Below are positions 1 to 10,467 of a stretch of 64,000 nt of DNA, piece by piece. The notes beneath the pieces were generated by a model that was not told where the DNA came from, did no database searches, and saw only the letters and a list, made by a program, of their open reading frames with translations. The DNA comes from Yersinia hibernica (GTDB lineage Bacteria > Pseudomonadota > Gammaproteobacteria > Enterobacterales > Enterobacteriaceae). Position 1 is the first letter of the stretch; each line of letters starts with the position of its first letter. The stretch covers positions 3,658,001 through 3,722,000 of the forward strand of contig NZ_CP032487.1 in NCBI RefSeq assembly GCF_004124235.1, read 5' to 3'. The position numbers and the translations under genes were made by a program.

Positions 1-1712
1 AGGGCATCGCGGACTAATGCCGCTTCTGCCCGGCTGCGCACTAAAATAGTGATATCAGATGCTTGAACCGGTCTTGAGTCGCTGGTTGTGACTAACTGAG
101 CCAGCCCCTGCTGACCCGCAGTGAGCCAGTCGCGTATTTGAGCAGCACACTGGCGCGCCATTAATTGTTGGTACTCACTAACCCCAACACCCTCACCCGG
201 CTGCAACCAGAAAGACAATGCAGGTTGTTTTTTCCCTTTTATTTCAAACGATAACCGCTTATTTTTTTCCGCAGGAGCAACATTGATAAATGGGATTTGT
301 TTAAACAAGAAAGGAACATCAACTAAACCAAACAGCCGATTCACGGATTGCACCATCGGGAAGGATGAGCGCCAGTTAGTCTCTAATGTGTAGTGGGTAC
401 TTACTTCTGAGCGCGCACGGATATAAGTAAAGATGTCAGCGCCACGGAAAGCATAAATAGCCTGCTTGGGATCGCCAATCAACAATAAGCCGCACTCTCC
501 CTGCCCACCATAGAGTGTGTGGAAAATACGATATTGTTGCGGGTCAGTGTCTTGAAACTCATCAATCATTGCGACGGGATAGCGAGAACGAATAGATTGA
601 GCCAATAACTCTCCGCCCGGTTGCTGTAATGCCGCATCCAATTTACTGAGCAAATCATCAAACCCCAGTTCAGCACGCTGGCGTTTTTCTTGCTGCACTG
701 AGGCACGTATCTCGCTGATAGCTCGGGATAAAATCAAGTCTCTGAGTGTCAAAGGTTGTTCATATATCCGGTCTATAGCACTGAATAAAGGGTGTTGTGG
801 GGCCTCACCTTTTTTGGTTTTTTCCAATAATACTGATTGGCGAAATTTCTCTAACTCTTTGGGTAACTGATAATCACCCGTTTCTTGCTCCGCCCACAGC
901 CCCACTTTTTCCAGCCAGTTAGGTAAATACCGGGCACTGTAACTGCGTTTATCAACCCCAGACCCGCTAATCAGCGCCTCCAACTCAAGCGCTGCAGCAC
1001 GCCACTGCGCCTTAAGCTCATCAATTTTCACCACTATCTGCTGGTGCCGGCTGAGTATCGTTTCATTCTCTGCGGGCGCTTGGCGAAATTTAGGCGTTTC
1101 CCCCTGTAAATAAGCAGCGAGGTCTTTGAGTAGTGCTTCCGGGCCACTCCATTCTTGACTGACCGCGCGAGCAATTGCTAATGGCAGCGGATAGCAGTGA
1201 CGCCGCCAAAAGTCAGCACAAGCTTGCCTGCGCAGTGGCAGTTCATCCTGCACCAAGGTTTGTTCAAACAAAATGCCCGATTCAAATGCATTGTTAGCAA
1301 GCATTCGCTGACAAAAGCCGTGAATAGTATAAATGGCAGCTTCATCCATCTGGCGCTCAGCCGCCAACAGCTGTGCCGCGGCCTCGCTCAAATCGGTGAT
1401 TTCAGTTAATAAAGCCTGATGCATTGGGTCATCACTGACTCCCCGTACGCAGGCGATTCGCAACTGATGAATATTGTCACGAATTCGCCCTCTTAGCTCC
1501 TCAGTTGCTGCTTCGGTGAAAGTCACCACTAGGATTTCTTCAACCATTAAGGGGCAACTAAATGCAGCATTGCCCCCCAAACCAAGCAGCAATCTGAGAT
1601 AAAGAACCCCGATGGTAAAAGTTTTACCCGTGCCCGCAGAGGCCTCAATCAGCCTCTCACCATACAAAGGGAGCGTTAGCGGCTCCAGCCGCTGAGGAGT
1701 CATTGATGTCAT
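1..1712 (-). CDS. recB: RecB, exonuclease V beta subunit (N-terminal part)
   Basis: RecB is the helicase-nuclease subunit of RecBCD, which processes double-strand breaks. The gene runs off the left edge, so only about the first 570 codons are present. The ATG at 1712 lies in an ATGA overlap with the ptrA stop codon, as in other enterobacteria. The reading frame shows a Walker A motif (EASAGTGKT, about residues 23-31) and a superfamily 1 helicase motif II (IDEFQDTD, about residues 382-389). The C-terminal nuclease domain is outside the window. Neighbours recC and ptrA on the same strand support the call. There is no sign of disruption within the visible part. Confidence 0.95.
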   Translation of the reverse strand, partial: MTSMTPQRLEPLTLPLYGERLIEASAGTGKTFTIGVLYLRLLLGLGGNAAFSCPLMVEEILVVTFTEAATEELRGRIRDNIHQLRIACVRGVSDDPMHQALLTEITDLSEAAAQLLAAERQMDEAAIYTIHGFCQRMLANNAFESGILFEQTLVQDELPLRRQACADFWRRHCYPLPLAIARAVSQEWSGPEALLKDLAAYLQGETPKFRQAPAENETILSRHQQIVVKIDELKAQWRAAALELEALISGSGVDKRSYSARYLPNWLEKVGLWAEQETGDYQLPKELEKFRQSVLLEKTKKGEAPQHPLFSAIDRIYEQPLTLRDLILSRAISEIRASVQQEKRQRAELGFDDLLSKLDAALQQPGGELLAQSIRSRYPVAMIDEFQDTDPQQYRIFHTLYGGQGECGLLLIGDPKQAIYAFRGADIFTYIRARSEVSTHYTLETNWRSSFPMVQSVNRLFGLVDVPFLFKQIPFINVAPAEKNKRLSFEIKGKKQPALSFWLQPGEGVGVSEYQQLMARQCAAQIRDWLTAGQQGLAQLVTTSDSRPVQASDITILVRSRAEAALVRDA

Positions 1713-4600
1713 GGAGCCAATACCTTCTGCGGTAAGGTCGCTTGCAAGGCTGACGTTGTTGGATATGTCGTCCATCCTTTAAGCACCGCATAGCCACCCG
1801 TCGTTTGCCCCTGGCCTTTAACCTGAGAAAGTAGTGCCAAACCTTGTGGCTTGATAACCGCTTGCTGGAAGAAATCCGCCAATGTAATGTTCGTCAGCAG
1901 CTTCACCTGAGCAATCATTTTCTCACGGCTATCAAAGGCAAAATTATTACGATTAAAATCATTACTGTAGCGGCTGGCTTCTTCATCCAGCGTTTGTGGG
2001 CGTTGCAGTAATTGATTGATTAGCCCCTGCTTATATTGTTCAAAATCAGCTTGTTTCATTTCACGCAAACGTTTTTCAGCTTGTGGATAGAAAGCAAGAT
2101 AGCGCTGATAAAGATAATCAGGTTGTTTGCTGTTACTTTGCAGCAGGAAACCCAAGCCCCATTGACGCCCAACCGACATCGGAAAAGCAAATACCGCATA
2201 ACCGAGTTGCTCTGCTGTACGCAGTTGGTCATAGAACCAAGGCTGGACAATTTGCCCCAACAAGGCACTGCGCGCCATACCTTCAATTTCTGTATAACCG
2301 GTTGGAACGTAGACTGCGGCCAGCGCTGCATCAGAGCTACTGCCCAGTCTTTCCATATTGGCGAGCTGCGCTTTATCAACAATCACATCCTCGCCAGTCC
2401 ACCAAGTTGTCCCAGCCAAACTGAGCTGTTTTTTCAATGATTCAGCTAAAGATGTTACTTGCGGGGCCGTCATATTACCGACTGCCAATACTTCCACCGC
2501 CGATTTTTTGAGCAAATCATCGCGATAAGTTACGATATCTTGCACACGAATAGTGTCCAGTAATTTGCGGCGTTCGCTGCGTTCTGAATAAGGAACATGA
2601 GACAGTAATTGAGCTGGCTGAATTGCCAGTTCATAAGCTTTGCCCTTCTCGGCGACTTCCAATTGCTCGCGATACCACGATTTGGCCTGCGCTAACCCCT
2701 CTTCTGTCGGTGTGAAACTGGAGTAATCTTCCACCAAAGACGTCAACAACTGCGGCATCCGTTGTGTAAAACCATTGGCACTAACATACAGACCATTATT
2801 CGGCGCGGTTGCAAAGCTTATCCCACCGATTGATGCCTGATAACTCAATTCATCCAGTGATAAGCCAGCCAAATAATCAGTCAGGGCAAAAAGAACTTGA
2901 TGGCGGGCGGTGTCCAATGCATGCGGGTTGCGAAAAGCCACTGAGATATTGGCTTTCGGTTCGTCAGCAAAATACTGACTTGGCATGTAGAACACCCGTA
3001 ACCCTGGCTGTTCCACAACTTTCTGCGGCCGGGTAATATTTTTATCTGCTTTGATTAACGAGAAGTTATCCGGAATATAAGGGTTAAGTGCCGGTAAACT
3101 CAGCGTGATGTCTTTCCCCAACTTCTGCCATTCCTGCATCTCTTGCGGGCTGATTCTATTGACCTGATAAGGGGCATCAACAAAATAAGCGACTTTGTTG
3201 TGAGGCTCTTCTGGGCTGACAAACCAAATACGGGCATTTTCTGGTGTCATTTCAGCCAGTCGGGCAGCAATGGCTTTCGCATCATATTGATCAGCCAGAT
3301 AAGGGGCATCAAGCACATGGGCAACAGGCACCCGCAGCATCATGTCCACCAGCCACTCAATATAATCCATATCTCGCGTAATTGATGGATAGCGGAAATC
3401 CAGATTCAATACATGAGCGATTTCATCAAAATAGCTTTTTTTAATGCCATCTTTGTGCAGCATGTTGATGTAATCAAAAATGGCAGCTACCACGGTGTCA
3501 CGATTAGCCAAACCTTTATCGGTGAGTGACACTGAAATGGAGAACACGCCGCCATTCCTGTCAACCATGGGATCCGCCCCAGCATTGATTGCATCTGCCA
3601 ACCCTTGTTTTTGTAGCCAGTCAGACAAAGTATCTTTGCTGCGATTCCCTATCAAATAACTAATGTAGGTATCTGTTTTACTACGGAAATCTGCACTATT
3701 ATTGTCAATGCGGAATTCTATTTTTAGCTGTTTACGGGGTTGAGCGGGAACATAGTGAATAATAATACCGGTTTGGTCCGGTGTGACCACAGGCACGGTA
3801 ATCGGAGGGACTTTTGCATCCCGATTAGGAATTCGGCCAAAGGTATCCGCCGCTAATTGTGCTAATTGCGCCAAAGACTGATTGCTATAAAGCACCCCCA
3901 CCATCAGGTTGGCTGAATAATAATGATGATAGAAGCTCAGCAGTTCGTCATGTAATTTACCATCCGGCTTATCTTTAAGTGTGTCTAGATTCCCGCCTGA
4001 AAAACGCGCACTTGGGTGAGCGGGATTAAGCGTTTCAGCATTCACCTGCGCCATACGCATACCATCGCGGGAACGAGCCATCGTCAATTCTGCATTCACC
4101 GCATTACGTTCACGGTCGGCATTAATCGGGTCTAGCAGTGGCTCTGCAATAGCATCTGCCAAACGATCAACCGCTGGGGCTAATGCATCATTTTCAATTT
4201 CAAGATAGAAAGCCGTGCGATAAGAAGCTGTGCTGGCATTATGGCTACCGCCATGTTTTTTCAAGAACTCAGAGAAACTGCCAGGCTCAGGGAAACGCTT
4301 AGAGCCCATCAGTAACATGTGCTCCAGATAATGCGCTAATCCAAGTTGGTTATTAGGATCTTCCAGTGACCCAACAGGTAACGCCAAGGCAGCCAAAGAT
4401 TTTGGCGCTTGTGCATCAGAGACCAGCAACACCGTCATGCCATTAGGCAATTTTATCGCCTGATACTTACGCAGGTCATGTTCACTTTTGTGAATAGCTT
4501 CTGCCAGTGGTTGCCATGCCGGAGTATCCGCCCAACTCAGCGGAGCTAATAAACCTAATAAGAAAAATATGCCAATGATGCGGGCAAACTGTTTATGCAT
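1709..4600 (-). CDS. ptrA: Pitrilysin (protease III), periplasmic M16 metallopeptidase
   Basis: This 963-residue zinc endopeptidase degrades small peptides such as insulin fragments in the periplasm. It begins with a signal peptide (hydrophobic residues 8-20, likely cleavage after SWA near residue 24). The inverted zinc motif HYLEH is at residues 90-94, and the third ligand is Glu171 in NAELTMA; these match the M16 family. Length equals that of Escherichia coli PtrA (about 962). It sits between recC and recB on the same strand and overlaps recB by 4 nt, the normal enterobacterial arrangement. Nothing unusual is seen. Confidence 0.96.
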   Translation of the reverse strand: MHKQFARIIGIFFLLGLLAPLSWADTPAWQPLAEAIHKSEHDLRKYQAIKLPNGMTVLLVSDAQAPKSLAALALPVGSLEDPNNQLGLAHYLEHMLLMGSKRFPEPGSFSEFLKKHGGSHNASTASYRTAFYLEIENDALAPAVDRLADAIAEPLLDPINADRERNAVNAELTMARSRDGMRMAQVNAETLNPAHPSARFSGGNLDTLKDKPDGKLHDELLSFYHHYYSANLMVGVLYSNQSLAQLAQLAADTFGRIPNRDAKVPPITVPVVTPDQTGIIIHYVPAQPRKQLKIEFRIDNNSADFRSKTDTYISYLIGNRSKDTLSDWLQKQGLADAINAGADPMVDRNGGVFSISVSLTDKGLANRDTVVAAIFDYINMLHKDGIKKSYFDEIAHVLNLDFRYPSITRDMDYIEWLVDMMLRVPVAHVLDAPYLADQYDAKAIAARLAEMTPENARIWFVSPEEPHNKVAYFVDAPYQVNRISPQEMQEWQKLGKDITLSLPALNPYIPDNFSLIKADKNITRPQKVVEQPGLRVFYMPSQYFADEPKANISVAFRNPHALDTARHQVLFALTDYLAGLSLDELSYQASIGGISFATAPNNGLYVSANGFTQRMPQLLTSLVEDYSSFTPTEEGLAQAKSWYREQLEVAEKGKAYELAIQPAQLLSHVPYSERSERRKLLDTIRVQDIVTYRDDLLKKSAVEVLAVGNMTAPQVTSLAESLKKQLSLAGTTWWTGEDVIVDKAQLANMERLGSSSDAALAAVYVPTGYTEIEGMARSALLGQIVQPWFYDQLRTAEQLGYAVFAFPMSVGRQWGLGFLLQSNSKQPDYLYQRYLAFYPQAEKRLREMKQADFEQYKQGLINQLLQRPQTLDEEASRYSNDFNRNNFAFDSREKMIAQVKLLTNITLADFFQQAVIKPQGLALLSQVKGQGQTTGGYAVLKGWTTYPTTSALQATLPQKVLAP

Positions 4601-4691
4601 TCCGTTTCTCCCCTAACCCCTTAAGATTGCCGCTAAAACACCTATTCGGCTTCTGGTATTCAATATGTCCTAAAATCTGGTTTGCTAGCAG

Positions 4692-7600
4692 TTAGCTCGC
4701 TTTATTATGGCGGGCTATTGGTAATAAATAACGTTGAGTTTCGTGTAATATCATGTCGAGATGTTGGTTATCCATCAGGCGGAACACCCTTTGTATGTAG
4801 TGATCCTCGCACTCTCCAGCGATCCGTTGATCACCTTGCCAAACCTGTAATAGTTTCATTCGGGCCTTAGTTTGGGTTTCGTCATCCCATAAAATCTGGC
4901 CAGAATTACTATCAAAACACTGACTCAACCACGCCCAACCACTTTTACTCAACAGTAGCAGAGGTTCGCACATACCTTGCTGATATCCACTGATTAGCTG
5001 CTGAAAATATTGCCGTGCTTCGTCACATTCCAATGGGGCGTAGCGCCATTCCGTTCCTTTACGGCCATACATTCGGCTTTCACCCTTACCACCTGCGGCG
5101 CAATACACTAAATGTTCAATCCACAATAAAAGCCCATCGACTGCTGTTAATGCCGCAGGCCGCCAACGAATTAAACCATCCTCTTGAATCTGATGAATCC
5201 ATCCCGTAAGAGTGATATCACCAAATTCAATATTGAGTTCAAGACTTTGATTTTCTTGACGCTCTGCACGGATCCGTTCAGCTAACGGCACCATTTCCTC
5301 TTGTTGGCTTTCCCAGTAAATCTCACCAAAAGAACCATATGGAAGATTGCCCGCAGCACGGGCGCGGGTGAATACCGTATTGATATCACTCTCTTCTATC
5401 AATGCATTCAATAGTTGAGTATTAAACTGATAACGATTGAGGTTATCTACGGTAAAAGGTTCTTCATCCGGTAACTCGGTTTCTTCAATAACAAAATTGA
5501 CCCCAAGCCGTAATTGAAAGAATGCTCTCACCGGGTGGCGATAGAAGCGAATTAATTCATCAAGAGTAATTTCTGCCACCTGTTCAGGTGGTAAAGGCTG
5601 ATTAAACTCGGGATGAGCCACCCCCTTGGACTCCGCTGAGGGTAGCCATTCAGCGGCGTAACTCTGTAACTCGCTATTAGGGATAAAGTTTTCCGCTGCA
5701 AACGGCATACGGGCATGCCAGCATAGCAAATGGTGTATGACCCGGTTGGCGCTGTCATCCGCACTGAGTTCCTCGTCGCCCGGTAAGTGATAACTTTGTG
5801 AAATGTATTCAATCAACTCACTCACCAGCACGGAGCAGTAGCGTTGACTGTTATCTTGGATTGAGCGCCCAATATAGCTGATGTAAAGCTGTTGCTGGGC
5901 GGAGAGTAATGCCTCCAAGAATAGATAACGGTCATCATCACGGCGGCTACGGTCACCACGGCGAACCTGCTTTGCCATTAAATCAAAGCCCAGTGGGGGC
6001 AAAGTTCGGGGATAAACACCGTCATTCATCCCCAACAAGCACACTACTTTAAATGGAATGGAACGCATTGGCATCAAGGTACAAAAATTAATAGACCCAG
6101 CCAGAAAGCGCTGGCTAATGCGCTCGTTATCTAAGCGCGAAGCCAGCTCATCGCGTAACAAATTAAGTGGCACGATATCCGGATATTGGGCAGCAAGGCC
6201 ATAGCTGATAACTTTCTGCCATTGCTGTTCAATCAGCACCAATACCGCCTCCGTCTCATTATCTGGCTCAAAGAAGCTATCTAATAAGTGGCGGCATAAT
6301 GGCAACCATTCGCTTAGTGTGCGAGCTTCACTTAATTGTTGTCGCCATTGGCTCAGTTGCATCAACATATCAGCCAATTGACCAGCAAGTTCAGCAGCTA
6401 AACCACTGGATTCATCATAAGGAAGTACCCCCTGCCAGTCACCGGCGCTACTGTCCATTGCATAGCCAAGTAACATTCGGGTGATACCAAAGTGCCAGGT
6501 ATGCTGACCCGTCGCAGGCAAAGATAACTCCCGCACATTATCATCATCTAATCCCCAACGAATGCCAGACTCGCCCACCCATTGCCGTAAACGGCGCAAT
6601 CCGTCTTCAGTAACACCAAATTTATTGGCTAGAGCAGGCACCTCCAGCAGAGCTAACACCTGTTCCGAAGTAAAGCGGCTCTGAGGTAAATCCAGTAGCG
6701 TAATAAAAGCTTGAAGTGCGGGATGAGCCTGGCTGGCTTTCCGGTCTGAAATCGCAAATGGCAAATAGCGAGCCCCGGTGGCATTGCCAAATGTGGCCTG
6801 AATATAGGGAGTGTAACTGTCAATGTCCGCGACCATCACAATAATGTCACGTGGGGTCAATTCCGGATCAGCCGCCAATAGCCTCAGAAGATTATCTTGT
6901 AAGACTTCAACTTCGCGTTGCGGGCTATGGCACACATGCAAGCTCAAAGAGCGGTCTGTTAGCGCCAATACACGCTTTTGATGGCTATGCGCTAAGGTTT
7001 CTGGTGTGGTGCCAATAACAGCGCCATCTTCCAGCTCCAACATGTCGTGCTGAATGCCATGTAAAAGGTTATCCGGCTCAATATCAACAAAAGCATGAAC
7101 CTCTTGAATCTCATCAACCTGAGATAATAAATACATATGGTCACGCCCAAGCCGCCCCCATGAGGCTAACAGCGGATTACTGAGGTTTTGCTCACCATCA
7201 GCATTAAATAGCTGTTCTGCTTGTTCTGGGTGGCGAAACAGTTTTACTTCCGCCGACTCATGGCCCATCAATTCGCGGTAATGTCTGCGTTTACGGCTTT
7301 GCAATTTAGCCAGAAAAGCATAGTCCTGAATGTCACCCCAGAAATAACGGCATGGATTAGTAAACATCAGGTGAATATCAATATGTTTACCCAGCGCTTG
7401 CAATGCCTGTAAATAGATAGGGGGTAATGCGGATATACCACAAATAAAGACCCGTCTAGGCAACCCTGCTGGACAAACATCCGATTCGAGTAGTGTGTTA
7501 ATAAAACGCTGATAAAGATTGGCGCGATGCCATTCCGGTTGTTCTAGCTGGCGGGTATAGCGCGCCAGTTCAACCCATAACAAAGCTTGCCACTGCTGGG

Positions 7601-8081
7601 CATCATCAAGATTATCAATCGGTTGACCACGCTCCCAACTCTCGAGCCATTCCGGGCGATATACCAGATATTGGTCAAAAAGGTCAGCTACCCGGGCAGC
7701 AAGTTGGTGAATTTTACGTTTATCACTATCGTCACTTAAATAGCGTTTCATGGCAGAGAATACCGGGTTTTCTAATAAGTCCGGCAGTAACCACATGAGT
7801 TTCCATGTCATGGCATCTTTGCTAAAAGCACTTTCTTTCGGGATCCCCGGTAATACTCGGGTAAACATATCCCAGATGAAAGTCGCAGGCAGTGGAAACT
7901 CAATATTAGCCGCAATGCTAAATTGTTGAGCCAATTGCATTTGGAGCCACTGGGCCATACCAGGGCTTTGAACTAGCACAATTTCTGGCTGGAAAGGGTT
8001 ATCCAACGGTTCTCGTTCTATCAGCGCCGTCGTGAGCGCTTTGAGTAAATCCAATTGATTAGAATGATAAACCGTAAACAT
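4692..8081 (-). CDS. recC: RecC, exonuclease V gamma subunit
   Basis: RecC is the large non-catalytic subunit of RecBCD. In the family it splits the duplex and recognises Chi through inactive helicase-like and nuclease-like domains. The protein has 1129 residues (E. coli 1122) and begins MFTVYHSNQLDLLK, which is typical of RecC. The upstream DNA (8082-8231) separates it from the ppd cluster and probably holds its promoter. It also contains one perfect DnaA-box match (TGTGGATAA at 8144-8152). The 91-bp spacer to ptrA downstream shows no clear terminator, so co-transcription with ptrA and recB is likely. Confidence 0.96.
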   Translation of the reverse strand: MFTVYHSNQLDLLKALTTALIEREPLDNPFQPEIVLVQSPGMAQWLQMQLAQQFSIAANIEFPLPATFIWDMFTRVLPGIPKESAFSKDAMTWKLMWLLPDLLENPVFSAMKRYLSDDSDKRKIHQLAARVADLFDQYLVYRPEWLESWERGQPIDNLDDAQQWQALLWVELARYTRQLEQPEWHRANLYQRFINTLLESDVCPAGLPRRVFICGISALPPIYLQALQALGKHIDIHLMFTNPCRYFWGDIQDYAFLAKLQSRKRRHYRELMGHESAEVKLFRHPEQAEQLFNADGEQNLSNPLLASWGRLGRDHMYLLSQVDEIQEVHAFVDIEPDNLLHGIQHDMLELEDGAVIGTTPETLAHSHQKRVLALTDRSLSLHVCHSPQREVEVLQDNLLRLLAADPELTPRDIIVMVADIDSYTPYIQATFGNATGARYLPFAISDRKASQAHPALQAFITLLDLPQSRFTSEQVLALLEVPALANKFGVTEDGLRRLRQWVGESGIRWGLDDDNVRELSLPATGQHTWHFGITRMLLGYAMDSSAGDWQGVLPYDESSGLAAELAGQLADMLMQLSQWRQQLSEARTLSEWLPLCRHLLDSFFEPDNETEAVLVLIEQQWQKVISYGLAAQYPDIVPLNLLRDELASRLDNERISQRFLAGSINFCTLMPMRSIPFKVVCLLGMNDGVYPRTLPPLGFDLMAKQVRRGDRSRRDDDRYLFLEALLSAQQQLYISYIGRSIQDNSQRYCSVLVSELIEYISQSYHLPGDEELSADDSANRVIHHLLCWHARMPFAAENFIPNSELQSYAAEWLPSAESKGVAHPEFNQPLPPEQVAEITLDELIRFYRHPVRAFFQLRLGVNFVIEETELPDEEPFTVDNLNRYQFNTQLLNALIEESDINTVFTRARAAGNLPYGSFGEIYWESQQEEMVPLAERIRAERQENQSLELNIEFGDITLTGWIHQIQEDGLIRWRPAALTAVDGLLLWIEHLVYCAAGGKGESRMYGRKGTEWRYAPLECDEARQYFQQLISGYQQGMCEPLLLLSKSGWAWLSQCFDSNSGQILWDDETQTKARMKLLQVWQGDQRIAGECEDHYIQRVFRLMDNQHLDMILHETQRYLLPIARHNKAS

Positions 8082-8231
8082 GATGACTCCCTTAAGGCAC
8101 TATGGAGAATATCCATCAATGATTAAACCAACTGACTATCACTTGTGGATAAATCCTGAGATTTAATACTCTAACTTGATAATGAGTGAGCGCAATAGGT
8201 TATCTTCATTATCATATTTATACCTGCACGA

Positions 8232-8630
8232 TTAACTCTCGATACTCCCCTTACAAAACCAACGACTTAATTCTGCCTGCTGCTTAGGGTGTATTCTTAG
8301 GGTAAATGTAAACTCTGCGCACTGCCCATCAGTTCGGCTTGTAATCTGATGATATTGCCAATTAGGCTTCACTCCCGAGATAAGTGTTTTTGCAGGTTCA
8401 TTACTGCTGCTTTCAATGTGTTGGTGAAGTAAAGACCACGCCTGGCGTTGCTGCCACAAAGATGAGAACCCCTGCAAAAGAGCCTGATGGTATTGCAGCA
8501 ATCCCAATAGAGAAACTGAGAAAAAAAGTGCCGCAATTAAGACCTCAGGTAGACTAAACCCCTGTTGAACAAGGGGATAGCCTATCTCTTTAGCGCGCTG
8601 TGATCTATTACAGCATCCTGTTAAGTACAA
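8232..8630 (-). CDS. ppdC: PpdC, prepilin peptidase-dependent protein C
   Basis: A small type IV pilin-like protein of 132 residues. It carries a class III signal: QQG followed by FSLPEVLIAALFF, with Glu at position +5 after the cleavage site and a hydrophobic stretch. The start is TTG at 8630, chosen because no ATG is available and a strong ribosome-binding site (GGAGGAG) lies 7-8 nt upstream. It overlaps the end of ygdB. In E. coli the ppdAB-ygdB-ppdC set is linked to recC as here. Its biological role is not established. Length is somewhat above E. coli PpdC because the leader is longer. Confidence 0.85.
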   Translation of the reverse strand: MYLTGCCNRSQRAKEIGYPLVQQGFSLPEVLIAALFFSVSLLGLLQYHQALLQGFSSLWQQRQAWSLLHQHIESSSNEPAKTLISGVKPNWQYHQITSRTDGQCAEFTFTLRIHPKQQAELSRWFCKGSIES

Positions 8631-9088
8631 AATTTCTCCTCCTTATCCGGGCAAAAATCTAACCAGCCATGATCGACCTTAACCAGTTGGTGGGCTTCTT
8701 TACCACTCTTCTCTGAATGGAGTTTAACTCGTTGATAAAGCATTAGAGGTGGTTGACCGCCTAAAGATTGGCTCTCACCCCTGAGGATAAAAAAACCGGT
8801 CAGTGATGCCGGTTTAATACAGACCCTCAAACCAGATGGTGACTGTTCATGACAATGCCATGTTGAACCAAGGCCCCACGGCATACTAAATAGCCAATGC
8901 TGACTCATTCCCCAATTCAATGATGATGTTGCCTGATTAAAAGCCCGTAAATGATGTTGTTCCTCGGCGGTAATTTGCTGAATGTTATCTAATTGCCGAT
9001 GTAAAGCTGACAGCAGAAATAAACCTAGGGCAAACAGAGTGGCGACAGCAGCCAAAGTACTTGAGCCCCGCTGTTTATCTGGTCTCAT
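8621..9088 (-). CDS. ygdB: YgdB, DUF2509 family protein of the ppd cluster
   Basis: A 155-residue protein with one N-terminal hydrophobic segment (about residues 10-26), preceded by the short basic leader MRPDKQRGSS. It lacks the canonical pilin F-T-L-x-E start but occupies the place of YgdB between ppdB and ppdC. It overlaps ppdB by 4 nt and ppdC by about 10 nt, so the genes are almost certainly translationally coupled. Its function is unknown. By position it resembles a minor-pilin-type (GspK/PilX-like) component, which is an inference. Confidence 0.82.
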   Translation of the reverse strand: MRPDKQRGSSTLAAVATLFALGLFLLSALHRQLDNIQQITAEEQHHLRAFNQATSSLNWGMSQHWLFSMPWGLGSTWHCHEQSPSGLRVCIKPASLTGFFILRGESQSLGGQPPLMLYQRVKLHSEKSGKEAHQLVKVDHGWLDFCPDKEEKFCT

Positions 9089-9711
9089 AAGTTATTCCCA
9101 CGGATGCTATAACTCAGTTGATGATGTATTGCTGGATTACCGGTTTTTTGGCCCGCCAGTTGCACGCTATAAACCTGACCCGATGCTTGCTGTCGTATTC
9201 GGCTAACAGAAAAGTGCGTTATGGTGATATCTTGCGAATTAAACAGCTTTTCCCAACCTCTCCCTGAACAATTCAACTCACCACGCTGGCCTTCTAATGC
9301 TTTATTACGTAAGCGGTAACCAAAATATTCGGATTCCTGATGTTTCTCCCCCTCCCAGCGGCCATTGCGGTTAAGGTCATAAGCAACAATCAAACAAGAG
9401 TTTATAGCTTCCGTCGGATAGTGATGTATTGTCATCGCTTTTCCCTGACACTCTCCGTGACAAAATCCTGCCCGCCGCAGATCTTTTTCCAGCACCGCCA
9501 TAATCTGGCTCATTGTTAACTCCAGATGATAATGCTGCTGCAATGTGGCTATTTGTTTGTGTAGTTGAGGAAAAGTCTTTGTGGCCGCCATAATAATCAA
9601 GCTGCCAATACTCAGTGCCAACATCATTTCTGGCAGAGTAAAACCTGTTATATATTTCTGTAAAAAATGGTCTGATATATCAGATCCCGACTTTGGTATT
9701 ATTTCTTGCAT
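9085..9711 (-). CDS. ppdB: PpdB, prepilin peptidase-dependent protein B
   Basis: A 208-residue minor-pilin-like protein. The leader ends in ITG followed by FTLPEMMLALSIGSL, the prepilin peptidase cleavage motif with Glu at +5. The mature part contains several cysteines, as in GspJ/PilW-type minor pilins. It overlaps ygdB downstream (ATGA) and ppdA upstream by 13 nt. The family is found next to recC across enterobacteria, but no pilus of this type is described with confidence. Confidence 0.87.
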   Translation of the reverse strand: MQEIIPKSGSDISDHFLQKYITGFTLPEMMLALSIGSLIIMAATKTFPQLHKQIATLQQHYHLELTMSQIMAVLEKDLRRAGFCHGECQGKAMTIHHYPTEAINSCLIVAYDLNRNGRWEGEKHQESEYFGYRLRNKALEGQRGELNCSGRGWEKLFNSQDITITHFSVSRIRQQASGQVYSVQLAGQKTGNPAIHHQLSYSIRGNNL

Positions 9712-10235
9712 AAATGAATACCTGATATTGATTGCTCCTCACTGCATAGCCTCATTCGCCCGCGACTGGAAAGAATTAACCGAATACGCCCTGCCGAATT
9801 ATTAAGCATAATATTTCCTGCTTGTGCCGTATTTCTGGTACCAAAAAAACCTATTTCTTTTTTCAAGGAAATGGCGATAGCAACATCAGTATAGGGCGGA
9901 GTAAACACTGAATTTTCTAACAAAGCACAGGGAGTGACGGGTTTATCACCACTTCCTAAACACCCTTGTTGGCCTGGTTCTACCCACAATAAAACCGAGC
10001 TGTTATTGCGGTTAGCCTTGGCTTGCAAATGTGTTAAAAAGGCTAATAGCTGGCGAGCACTGTCCGCTAATCTCTCCCGCTGGCGATAATGATGCCAACT
10101 TTGTGTGCCCCAGGTGGCCATAACACCAGCTAAGGCAATGACCAAGAGCAATTCGATAAGACTAATGCCTTTTTGTTTTGTAAGAGTATCCCCTGGAATA
10201 ACACGGGGTTTATTGAGCCGTAGGATAGTTTTCAT
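9699..10235 (-). CDS. ppdA: PpdA, prepilin peptidase-dependent protein A
   Basis: A 178-residue minor-pilin-like protein, first in the four-gene ppd cluster. The cleavage motif KQKG followed by ISLIELLLVIALAG (Glu at +5) lies about 24 residues in, so the leader is long. A shorter start cannot be excluded. It resembles the GspH/FimT type of minor pilin. Together with ppdB, ygdB and ppdC it could form an initiating tip complex, although this window holds no major pilin for them. Confidence 0.86.
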   Translation of the reverse strand: MKTILRLNKPRVIPGDTLTKQKGISLIELLLVIALAGVMATWGTQSWHHYRQRERLADSARQLLAFLTHLQAKANRNNSSVLLWVEPGQQGCLGSGDKPVTPCALLENSVFTPPYTDVAIAISLKKEIGFFGTRNTAQAGNIMLNNSAGRIRLILSSRGRMRLCSEEQSISGIHLCKK

Positions 10236-10438
10236 GTCGCGAGTTTACGTCGTAAAAATTTGAGTTCCAGTCGTGCTTAACCAAGGCTGGAAGAGCTACG
10301 CAAAATGTTATTTATGACGACATGAATGCAGAAAATAGTGCGGTATAGTTCGCAATTTTATGAGCCGCGAGCAGAATAACAAAGTGAGGAGAATGACTAT
10401 TTAGTGGGGATATTACCGGTTAATAGTGCAGATATAAA

Positions 10439-10460
10439 ACCGGAGCCAAGCGGCTCCGGT
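10439..10460 (-). terminator. Rho-independent terminator of thyA
   Basis: A perfect 9-bp stem (ACCGGAGCC/GGCTCCGGT) with loop AAGC begins just beyond the thyA stop. On the minus strand it is followed by TTTTATAT. Together these form a standard intrinsic terminator for lgt-thyA. Confidence 0.85.
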
Positions 10461-10467
10461 AACAAGA

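Noticed and set aside
8144..8152. Single perfect DnaA box between recC and ppdC
   Set aside because: One isolated 9-mer in 64 kb is compatible with chance, so it was not treated as a separate finding.
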